Of a DNA stretch of 7,256 nucleotides, positions 1 through 5,232 are shown piece after piece. Location of the stretch: the NCBI GenBank assembly GCA_017457545.1, contig JAFTHF010000316.1, positions 1 through 7,256 on the forward strand. Direction: 5' to 3'. Position 1 is the first letter of the stretch, and each line of letters opens with the position of its first letter. Under the pieces are notes generated by a model, which had not been told where the DNA came from, did no database searches, and was given only the letters and a program-made list of their open reading frames with translations. Origin of the DNA: Clostridia bacterium (lineage in GTDB: Bacteria > Bacillota_A > Clostridia > Oscillospirales > CAG-272). The translations under genes were made by a program, and so were the position numbers.

Positions 1-2
1 AG

Positions 3-584
3 TTCAACGGTGACGGCACAGTGACATTTTCATATTTCACCTACGGCATTTCCTACGGTGACAGCTACAGCTCAAGAACTCAGGATTACAGAGTTGACGG
101 GACAAACACCTTGGTTCTTATTGAGGACTTCAACGGCAAGAAGATGGAAAGCGAGTTCGACTTTTCAATTAATGAAGACGGCCGTCTTGTGCTTCACGCA
201 GACGATACAGACGTAAACATTTTAGAGCCATATAAGCTTGGCTATGATGATATGGATAAGTCACCTGTTATCGGCAAGTGGGTTGATAAGACTGACAAGG
301 GAACAGACCTTTTCTGGTTCCTTGAAACAGGCGAATGTATGATTTTTGCCAATATAAAGGGCGAAATCCCCGATGACGTGGATGATATTGATAAGGTTGG
401 CTTTGAATTTGACCTTATTCAGACCATGCTTTATGCAACAAACGGAGATAAGATACACATTCTATTTTCCGATGAATTTATGGTAAGCGCCGAAAATGTG
501 GGTATTGCCGAATACGAAATCAATGGAGATACCCTTTCTATCGGCTCTGATGAGCTTAATGTTACACTTACGAGGTGCAAATAA
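3..584 (+). CDS. Partial hypothetical protein, two-repeat beta-rich (lipocalin-like) C-terminal region
   Basis: The reading frame is open to the left edge, so this is the 3' part of a longer gene (193 codons visible, then stop). A GTG at 21 could in principle start it, but the codons before it read FNGDGTV, which fits the repeat pattern below, and no ribosome binding site precedes the GTG. I therefore treat the gene as 5'-truncated by the window. The visible protein has two similar halves, each about 80-100 residues. Each has an F-x-x-x/D-G-x segment, then Y-x-[IV]-[DN]-G-[DT]-x-L (YRVDGTNTLVL; YEINGDTLSI), then a final beta strand (the last is LNVTLTRCK). The second half opens with GKWVDKTDKG. 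This is the layout of the small lipocalin-like repeats common in secreted or lipoprotein-type Firmicute proteins, but the signal peptide would be outside the window. The protein is acidic. No catalytic motif is visible and no function is assigned. Its stop overlaps the start of the Nudix gene (TAATG), so the two are co-transcribed. Confidence 0.75.
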   Translation, partial: FNGDGTVTFSYFTYGISYGDSYSSRTQDYRVDGTNTLVLIEDFNGKKMESEFDFSINEDGRLVLHADDTDVNILEPYKLGYDDMDKSPVIGKWVDKTDKGTDLFWFLETGECMIFANIKGEIPDDVDDIDKVGFEFDLIQTMLYATNGDKIHILFSDEFMVSAENVGIAEYEINGDTLSIGSDELNVTLTRCK

Positions 585-1126
585 TGGAGCTTTACGAAAA
601 GAAATTAACCTCAAGGCAGATTTTTGACGGCAAGGTGGTTAAGCTCTTTGTGGATACAGTTGAGCTTCCCGATGGCAGCGAGGCTATCCGTGAGATAGTC
701 CGTCACCCAGGTGCTGTGTGTGTTGTGCCTGTTACCGAAAATAACGAAGTAATTATGGTAAGACAGTATCGCTATGCCTTTGAGCAGATAATGCTTGAAA
801 TTCCCGCAGGTAAGCTTGAACCTGGCGAGGATCCTCTTTACGCAGTTAAAAGAGAGCTTGAGGAGGAGAGCGGAGTAGTAGCGGGAAAAATTGAATATTT
901 GGGCGAAATTTTCACAACGGTAGCGATTTTTGATGAAAAAATTCATCTTTATCTTGCTACCGAGCTGGAATTTAAAAACGCTCATCCAGACGAAGACGAA
1001 TTTTTAGAGGTTGATAAAATTCCTCTTGACACCCTTGTTAAAATGGTAATGAACGGAGAAATTAAGGACGCTAAAACGCAGATAGCGATTCTTAAGGCAC
1101 ATAACATCTTATCAAGCCGTAATTAA
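584..1126 (+). CDS. nudF: Nudix hydrolase, ADP-ribose pyrophosphatase (NudF-like)
   Basis: This is a 180-residue protein, the usual length for the family, expected to hydrolyse ADP-ribose to AMP and ribose 5-phosphate in the cytoplasm. The Nudix box at residues 76-98 matches G-x5-E-x7-R-E-U-x-E-E-x-G-U exactly (G76, E82, R90, E91, E94, E95, G97). The N-terminal part (GKVVKLFVDTVELPDG, then REIVRHPGAV) and the segment EIPAGKLEPGE are typical of NudF/YqkG, and the C-terminal DEDEF and DAKT motifs also fit. The ATG at 584 is chosen over the in-frame GTG at 575 because GAGGTG (572-577) sits 6 bases before it as a Shine-Dalgarno, and because the ATG overlaps the upstream stop. One oddity is that the proline that marks ADP-ribose pyrophosphatases, about 15-16 residues after the Nudix box, is Val113 here (TTVAIFDE rather than the usual TSPGFADE). 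The substrate could therefore differ. Family certain, substrate probable. Confidence 0.9.
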   Translation: MELYEKKLTSRQIFDGKVVKLFVDTVELPDGSEAIREIVRHPGAVCVVPVTENNEVIMVRQYRYAFEQIMLEIPAGKLEPGEDPLYAVKRELEEESGVVAGKIEYLGEIFTTVAIFDEKIHLYLATELEFKNAHPDEDEFLEVDKIPLDTLVKMVMNGEIKDAKTQIAILKAHNILSSRN

Positions 1127-1142
1127 GGCACGAGGGAAAACT

Positions 1143-2165
1143 ATGGAAAGATATATAAACATCAAAAGAACAAGAATGATTGATGAGGCATCTCTCGGTC
1201 ACAGACCTGAGGGAGTGATGGGATATTTACTTAAGTTTATCCTTGTGTTTATGATTGCTACCCTTGCTTCATCTGTGCTGCAGAGCATACCTCTTGTTTT
1301 GTACCTTCTTTTGAAAACTGACTTTTTCAGCCTTGCGCTTGAGATGGCACAGGGCACAATCTCTGCTGAGGAATACGCCGAGGCAGGCAACGAAATACTG
1401 AATAATTTGCCCTATTGGTTTAATCTTGTAGGCTTATTTTTGACGGCCACCTCTATTGTGGCAGCAATTATCTATTGCGTTAAGATAGAGAAAAGAACAG
1501 TCGCCTCTATGGGACTTCGCAAGGGCAATATCGGTGTAGAATATCTTGTAGGCGCTATAATCGGTATAGCTATGTACGGCTTGACATTCTTGATTGCATA
1601 TGCAACGGGTTCAGTAAGCATAAAGCTTAATCCCGAGGGCTTTGCACCCATAATCATAGTGTTCCTTTTAGGCTATATAATTCAAGGCGCATCGGAGGAA
1701 ATACTTGTCCGTGGCTATCTTATGATAAGCGTGGCAAAGGATTACAGGCTGTGGCTGTCCATTGTATTCAGCTCCGTAGTATTTTCCTTGCTTCACGCAG
1801 GAAATGCGTCCGTTGGCTTATTGGCCCTTGTAAATATTACCCTTTTTGGCATATTTGAGGCAATCTACATTTGTAAGCGTGGCAATATCTGGGGCGCTTG
1901 CGCTATCCACTCAATGTGGAATTTTGTACAGGGCAATATCTTCGGATCTAATGTAAGCGGTAATGCCTTGTCTCCGTCCCTCTTTATTATGGAATACGAT
2001 TCCACAAAGACTATTGCAAACGGTGGTGCCTTCGGACTTGAGGGTGGAGCTGCTACTACCATAGTTATTCTTGTGGCTATCGGTATTGTATTATTGCTTA
2101 AAACCAAGGAAAGTGAGCTTTCTCCCTTGGAAAAGCCTATGGATATAAAGCTTGACGTTGAATAA
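1143..2165 (+). CDS. CPBP family intramembrane glutamic/metallo-protease (CAAX protease/bacteriocin-processing type)
   Basis: This is a 340-residue polytopic membrane protein. All three CPBP (Abi/CAAX protease, Rce1-like) motifs are present: EExxxR at residues 185-190 (E185, E186, R190, in GASEEILVRGYL), FxxxH at 214-218 (H218), and HxxxN at 256-260 (H256, N260). Hydrophobic segments lie around residues 28-57, 95-115, 132-155, 166-182, 200-217, 222-240 and 303-322. The stretch after the third motif, GNIFGSNVSG followed by a Gly-rich EGG region, is usual in clostridial members. These enzymes cleave within the membrane, and relatives process prenylated proteins, bacteriocins or signal-type substrates. 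No bacteriocin precursor or prenylation target is visible here, so the substrate is unknown. The ATG at 1143 has GAGGG (1132-1136) 6 bases upstream. It begins 16 bases after the Nudix stop with no terminator between, so it probably shares that operon. Confidence 0.92.
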   Translation: MERYINIKRTRMIDEASLGHRPEGVMGYLLKFILVFMIATLASSVLQSIPLVLYLLLKTDFFSLALEMAQGTISAEEYAEAGNEILNNLPYWFNLVGLFLTATSIVAAIIYCVKIEKRTVASMGLRKGNIGVEYLVGAIIGIAMYGLTFLIAYATGSVSIKLNPEGFAPIIIVFLLGYIIQGASEEILVRGYLMISVAKDYRLWLSIVFSSVVFSLLHAGNASVGLLALVNITLFGIFEAIYICKRGNIWGACAIHSMWNFVQGNIFGSNVSGNALSPSLFIMEYDSTKTIANGGAFGLEGGAATTIVILVAIGIVLLLKTKESELSPLEKPMDIKLDVE

Positions 2166-2182
2166 TTAGCGAATAAATATGA

Positions 2183-2211
2183 AAAAATATTCACAAAATC
2201 CGAATATTTTT
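2183..2211. repeat. AT-rich inverted repeat between the protease operon and the ABC promoter
   Basis: AAAAATATTC (2183-2192) and GAATATTTTT (2202-2211) are exact reverse complements separated by a 9-base loop. The right arm ends in five T's, so it could act as a weak AT-only terminator for the upstream operon. It also ends 11 bases before the -35 box of the ABC operon, where it could be a regulator site. The stem has only one G-C pair, so chance is possible in DNA this AT-rich. Confidence 0.4.
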
Positions 2212-2222
2212 GAAAAAACCTC

Positions 2223-2251
2223 TTGACAACACCCTTTAATAGATGTATAAT
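2223..2251 (+). promoter_or_regulatory. Consensus sigma-A-type promoter for the amino acid ABC importer operon
   Basis: TTGACA (2223-2228) and TATAAT (2246-2251) are both perfect matches to the housekeeping -35 and -10 consensus, and the spacer is the optimal 17 bases. Transcription should start near 2257-2259, giving a leader of about 35 bases before the ATG at 2294. That is too short for a T-box or a riboswitch, so control is more likely by a DNA-binding regulator than by the leader RNA. The strength of the promoter fits the high demand for a binding protein. Confidence 0.9.
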
Positions 2252-2273
2252 ACATTTTGTTTTTATATTATAC
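2245..2273. promoter_or_regulatory. Inverted repeat across -10 and start site, candidate operator
   Basis: GTATAATA (2245-2252) and TATTATAC (2266-2273) are exact reverse complements 13 bases apart. Their centres are 21 bases apart, about two helical turns. The left arm extends to GTATAATAC, which is itself a near-palindrome. The left arm contains the -10 box and the right arm lies in the leader just after the expected start site, a position where a bound repressor would block transcription. No known operator consensus was recognised, and low-complexity AT sequence could give this by chance. Confidence 0.35.
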
Positions 2274-2293
2274 TCTATGGAGGAACATTAATT

Positions 2294-3133
2294 ATGAAGA
2301 AAATTATTTCATTTGCACTTGTAGCACTTATGCTTGTTACAGTAATGCTCGGTGCTACAGCTTGCTCAAAGAAAGCATACATCGGTGTACAGAGTGGTAC
2401 AACAGGTCAGTACTTTGTTGACGGTGATGTTGACTGGGATTTCCCCGGTATCGAGGGCTACACAGCTAAGGGCTTCAGCAACCCCGGTCTTGCAGTAGCA
2501 GATATGAAGAACGGCTCCTTTGACTACGTTGTAGTAGACAAGGCTCCCGCACTTCAGCTTCTTAAGTCTGTTAAGGGCATTAAGGTTATTGACATTGAGC
2601 TTACAGAAGAGGTTTACGCATTCGGCGTAGACAAGGCTAATTCTAAGCTTCTTGCTGACATCAATTCTATCCTTGCTTCCAAGCAGACAGAAATCAAGTC
2701 TATCATTGATAAGTACGCAACAGGCGAGGGTATTGTAGGTATTGAAAGTGCTACAAAGGACCTTAGCAAGAAGGACAGCCAGCTTGTAGTTGCTACAAAT
2801 GCAGCATTCAATCCCTTTGAGTGGAGAGAAGGCGACAAATTCTACGGCATTGATATCGAAATTATGAAGCTTGTAGCTGATGAGCTTGATATGGAGCTTG
2901 TTATTGAGGATATGGAGTTTGACTCTGTAGTTATGTCCGTTGGTAAGAACGGTATTGACGTTGCAGCAGCAGCTCTTACTGTAAACGACACACGTAAGGA
3001 AAGCGTAAACTTCACAACAACATACTATAACGCAGCTCAGGTTCTTATTGTTCTTGAAGGCAATACAGCATTTGACGGCTGTGAGACAGCTGATGATGTT
3101 ATTGCAACACTCGTAGCAGAAAATAACAAATAA
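2294..3133 (+). CDS. Circularly permuted amino acid ABC transporter substrate-binding lipoprotein
   Basis: This is a 279-residue exported lipoprotein that should capture an amino acid outside the membrane for the permease and ATPase encoded next. Residues 1-24 are a signal peptide (MKK, hydrophobic core, GATAC) with Cys24 as the lipidation site; -3 is Ala, so the lipobox is not ideal. The domain order is rotated relative to family 3 binding proteins (SBP_bac_3, HisJ/GlnH type). Residues 29-146 match what is normally the second half: IGVQSGTTG at 30-38, VVVDKAP with Asp82, and a C-terminal helix ending near IIDKYATG. After a linker (147-163), residues 164-279 match what is normally the first half: VATNAAFNPFEW, GIDIEI, then TVNDTRKESVNF with Arg234, YY at 244-245, and ETADDVIATL, which normally comes just before IGVQ. 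The ligand-contact positions (Thr36/Thr37, Asp82, Arg234) are kept. The ATG at 2294 is used, with GGAGG at 2279-2283; an upstream in-frame ATG at 2243 falls inside the promoter. Substrate not determined. Confidence 0.92.
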   Translation: MKKIISFALVALMLVTVMLGATACSKKAYIGVQSGTTGQYFVDGDVDWDFPGIEGYTAKGFSNPGLAVADMKNGSFDYVVVDKAPALQLLKSVKGIKVIDIELTEEVYAFGVDKANSKLLADINSILASKQTEIKSIIDKYATGEGIVGIESATKDLSKKDSQLVVATNAAFNPFEWREGDKFYGIDIEIMKLVADELDMELVIEDMEFDSVVMSVGKNGIDVAAAALTVNDTRKESVNFTTTYYNAAQVLIVLEGNTAFDGCETADDVIATLVAENNK

Positions 3134-3816
3134 TGGATCTTTTTATTGAACAGTTTATTACGAAGGGCGGCTACAAAACCGTCCTTTCGGGTTTATTAGT
3201 CACAGCGGAGATTGCAGTGCTCGGTCTCCTTATCGGTGTTCTTCTCGGCACCCTGATTGCCGTAGTAAGAGTAACACCTAAATACAAGGTATTCCCCAAG
3301 ATTCTTGACGGGGTATGCAATGTATATGTGGCATTTTTCCGCGGTACACCTATGGTTGTACAGCTTCTTATCGGCTACTATGTTCTTTTCCCTGCACTTA
3401 ACATAGTTATTGATGCAGTACTGGTAGCTGTACTTATTTTCGGTCTTAACAGCGCAGCTTACGTATCTGAGATTATGCGTTCCGGTATTCAGTCCGTGGA
3501 CATCGGTCAGCTTGAGGCTGCAAGGGCATTAGGTCTTCCTTATGCTACATCAATGCTTAAGATCGTTATCCCTCAGTCAATCAAGAATATTCTTCCTACT
3601 CTCGGTAATGAGTTTATCGTTCTTGTAAAGGATACATCAATTGTAAGCTTTATTGCAGTTGTGGATCTTACCAAGGCATTCAGACAGATAGGCGATGCTA
3701 CATATGAATATGTAATTCCTTATCTTATGCTTGCTGTGGTATATCTTGTCTTAGTTCTTGGTATTACATTTGCCATAAGAGCTATGGAAAGGAGGCTGAA
3801 GCGTAATGAACGCTAA
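3133..3816 (+). CDS. Polar amino acid ABC transporter permease (HisM/GlnP family)
   Basis: This 227-residue membrane protein is the transmembrane channel subunit and presumably works as a homodimer, since only one permease gene is present. Membrane segments include about 16-45, several between 62 and 115, and 193-215. The conserved FFRGTP segment (R70-P73) and the cytoplasmic EAA loop that docks on the ATPase are both present: E128-A-A, G134, I144 and P147, matching EAA-x3-G-x9-I-x-L-P. The length is normal for the family. Its ATG overlaps the stop of the binding-protein gene (TAATG), and no Shine-Dalgarno is visible in the 20 bases before it, so translation is probably coupled to the upstream gene. 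This is a common way to make less permease than binding protein. The 3' end overlaps the ATPase gene by 11 bases. Confidence 0.95.
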   Translation: MDLFIEQFITKGGYKTVLSGLLVTAEIAVLGLLIGVLLGTLIAVVRVTPKYKVFPKILDGVCNVYVAFFRGTPMVVQLLIGYYVLFPALNIVIDAVLVAVLIFGLNSAAYVSEIMRSGIQSVDIGQLEAARALGLPYATSMLKIVIPQSIKNILPTLGNEFIVLVKDTSIVSFIAVVDLTKAFRQIGDATYEYVIPYLMLAVVYLVLVLGITFAIRAMERRLKRNER

Positions 3817-4642
3817 TTCCAATGACAGCATAATTTCCGTACACGGCTTATGTAAGGATTTTGAAAACGTAAAGGTGCTTAAGGGTGTTGACTTAGAGGT
3901 CAAGGAGGGAGAAAAGATAGCTATTATCGGCCCCTCAGGCTGTGGTAAATCCACATTTTTAAGATGCCTTAACTGTATGGAGGACCCAACTGCCGGCTCT
4001 ATATTCTTTGAGGGCGTTGATATTGCCGACATCAGCGTTGATATCAATATTCACAGAGAAAAAATAGGAATGGTATTCCAGCAGTTTAACCTTTTCAATA
4101 ATAAAACAGTTCTTGAAAATATAATGCTTGCCCCTGTTCACTTAAGAACTAAGCATCTTAAGAAGCAGCAGCGCAGAAACTTCTTTGCAAAGCTTTTTAA
4201 GAAGCCCGAAAGAATGGTGGAAATCACCACTACTAAGGAGCAGATTAAAAAGGAAGCAGAGGATAGAGCATGGGAGCTTCTTCGCCGTATCGGACTTGAG
4301 GATAAGGCAGACGTATATCCCTCAACCCTCTCCGGTGGACAGAAGCAGAGAATCGCTATTGTAAGAGCCCTTGCTATGAATCCTAAGGTAATGCTTTTTG
4401 ATGAGCCGACCTCAGCCCTTGACCCCGAAATGGTAGGAGAGGTGCTTGACCTTATTAAGCAGCTTGCCGATACAGGTATGACAATGGTTATCGTTACTCA
4501 CGAAATGGGCTTTGCAAGAGAGGTAGCAACAAGAGTGCTGTTTATGTCAGACGGTGTTATTGCCGAGGAGGGCACACCCTCTGAGGTGTTTGATAACCCC
4601 AAGAATCCCAGAACAATCCATTTCTTAAAAGCAGTTCTTTAA
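3806..4642 (+). CDS. Polar amino acid ABC transporter ATP-binding protein (GlnQ/HisP type) with an inserted basic segment
   Basis: This is the cytoplasmic ATPase that powers the importer. All the motifs are intact: Walker [10 protein letters not shown] (42-50), Q-loop FQQFNLF (91-97), signature LSGGQKQR (175-182), Walker [13 protein letters not shown] (195-206) with catalytic E200, and the switch histidine in VTHEM (H232). The protein has 278 residues, whereas the family usually has about 240-245. Most of the excess is roughly 30 residues in the helical subdomain between the Q-loop and the signature, about residues 115-148. That segment is rich in Lys/Arg (for example [18 protein letters not shown]) and has no counterpart in E. 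coli GlnQ. It lies in the region that faces the permease coupling loops. AAGGAGG (3789-3795) precedes the ATG by 10 bases, and the start lies inside the permease gene. No terminator follows before the Nudix gene. Confidence 0.96.
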   Translation: MNANSNDSIISVHGLCKDFENVKVLKGVDLEVKEGEKIAIIGPSGCGKSTFLRCLNCMEDPTAGSIFFEGVDIADISVDINIHREKIGMVFQQFNLFNNKTVLENIMLAPVHLRTKHLKKQQRRNFFAKLFKKPERMVEITTTKEQIKKEAEDRAWELLRRIGLEDKADVYPSTLSGGQKQRIAIVRALAMNPKVMLFDEPTSALDPEMVGEVLDLIKQLADTGMTMVIVTHEMGFAREVATRVLFMSDGVIAEEGTPSEVFDNPKNPRTIHFLKAVL

Positions 4643-4668
4643 TTATCGTTTTTAATGACATTATAAGT

Positions 4669-4685
4669 AAGGAGATGATCAGTTG
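4669..4685 (+). promoter_or_regulatory. Ribosome binding site that fixes a TTG start codon
   Basis: AAGGAG (4669-4674) lies 8 bases before the TTG at 4683-4685. The nearer ATG at 4675 runs into a TGA stop after three codons, so it cannot be the start. The TTG is directly followed by KHEKSCGAVIF, the normal beginning of this Nudix subfamily. Confidence 0.8.
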
Positions 4686-5129
4686 AAACACGAAAAGTCC
4701 TGCGGCGCAGTTATTTTCCGTAAAACACGCGGTAAATATGCGGTGCTTCTTATCAAAAACAGATACGCAGACTTCTGGTCCTTTCCTAAGGGACACGTAG
4801 AGCCTGGTGAAAACGAATACCAGACAGCCATACGTGAGACTAAGGAGGAGACAGGCATAGACGTTAAGCTGGAAAACGGCTTTCGTATGGAAAGTGTATA
4901 TCTTATCGGCAAAAGAAAGAATACAGAGAAGAAGGTAGTATATTTTACTGCCTTGACTACACGTGCCTATGTTGAGCCTCAGCCTAAGGAGATCTCCGCA
5001 TTCCACTGGTTCTTTGAGGATGAATTCCCCGAGGATCACTCATTTGAAAACGATAGAATTATATTTAAGGAAGCCCTTAAATTTATTAAAGAACGCTTCG
5101 GTGAGGCCACCGAAAAAAACATTAGATAA
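4683..5129 (+). CDS. Nudix hydrolase, Ap4A hydrolase / MutT-like
   Basis: This is a 148-residue cytoplasmic Nudix enzyme. The Nudix box at residues 37-59 is a full match (G37, E43, R51, E52, E55, E56, G58), preceded by WSFPKGHVEPGE, the sequence typical of bacterial diadenosine tetraphosphate hydrolase-like and MutT-like members. The N-terminal SCGAVIF strand and the late substrate-site segment EISAFHWF fit the same group. These proteins cleave dinucleoside polyphosphates or damaged nucleotides, but the exact substrate cannot be told from sequence. It is not closely similar to the first Nudix protein in the window. It starts at TTG, 40 bases after the ATPase stop with no terminator between, and ends just before a strong terminator. 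It is therefore the last gene of the amino acid importer operon, with no obvious mechanistic link to transport. Confidence 0.9.
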   Translation: MKHEKSCGAVIFRKTRGKYAVLLIKNRYADFWSFPKGHVEPGENEYQTAIRETKEETGIDVKLENGFRMESVYLIGKRKNTEKKVVYFTALTTRAYVEPQPKEISAFHWFFEDEFPEDHSFENDRIIFKEALKFIKERFGEATEKNIR

Positions 5130-5134
5130 AAATT

Positions 5135-5164
5135 GCCGACGGATATCCGTCGGCTTTTATTTTA
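5135..5164 (+). terminator. Rho-independent terminator of the ABC importer-Nudix operon
   Basis: GCCGACGG (5135-5142) and CCGTCGGC (5147-5154) form a perfect 8-bp GC-rich stem with an ATAT loop, followed by TTTTATTTT. It starts 5 bases after the Nudix stop. The stem is preceded by AAAAATT, so the same hairpin could also stop transcription on the opposite strand, although no minus-strand gene faces it here. Confidence 0.95.
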
Positions 5165-5171
5165 ATTTATA

Positions 5172-5200
5172 TTGTAATTCTTATTTTAAAGTGATAAAAT
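5172..5200 (+). promoter_or_regulatory. Likely promoter of the tldD-pmbA operon (extended -10)
   Basis: TTGTAA (5172-5177) and TAAAAT (5195-5200) are separated by 17 bases. The -10 box is preceded by TGA at 5192-5194, which makes it an extended -10 element (TGnTAAAAT). Each box has one or two mismatches to consensus. It lies just after the terminator and about 33 bases before the tldD start, which is where a promoter is needed. The region is very AT-rich, so the exact boxes are uncertain. Confidence 0.6.
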
Positions 5201-5232
5201 AATATAAGTAATAAATATATAAGGAGGAAATT

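Noticed and set aside
21..23. GTG at 21 as the true start of the first gene
   Set aside because: The frame continues to the left edge with residues that fit the repeat (FNGDGT), and there is no ribosome site before the GTG.
575..583. GTG at 575 as the nudF start
   Set aside because: The GTG is part of the GAGGTG ribosome site for the ATG at 584, which gives the normal MELYEKK N terminus.
2204..2218. CodY-like box (AATTTTCWGAAAATT) before the ABC promoter
   Set aside because: Only about 10 of 15 positions match, most of them A or T in an AT-rich spacer. This is not enough to claim CodY control, although an amino acid importer would be a plausible target.
2243..2293. Upstream in-frame ATG (2243) as the binding-protein start
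   Set aside because: It lies inside the -10 region before the expected transcription start, and using it would put 17 unrelated residues before a normal MKK signal peptide. The ATG at 2294 has GGAGG upstream.
2252..2293. Riboswitch or T-box in the ABC operon leader
   Set aside because: The leader from the predicted start site is only about 35 bases, with no room for a known aptamer or antiterminator.
2294..3133. Binding protein as a broken gene or assembly chimera
   Set aside because: Signal peptide, both lobes, ligand residues and a stop that overlaps the permease are all intact in one frame, and total length equals one complete domain.
4635..4668. Internal promoter before the second Nudix gene
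   Set aside because: TATAAG-like sequence is present but there is no convincing -35 box at the right distance. The gap is only 40 bases and lacks a terminator.
4557..5039. Minus-strand open frame over the ATPase and Nudix junction
   Set aside because: It is a shadow of two well-supported + strand genes, spans the gap between them, and has no recognisable domain or ribosome site. The same applies to the other minus-strand frames in the window.
4963..5202. Plus-strand frame overlapping the end of the second Nudix gene and the terminator
   Set aside because: It is out of frame with the clear Nudix gene, runs through the terminator hairpin, and shows no family features.
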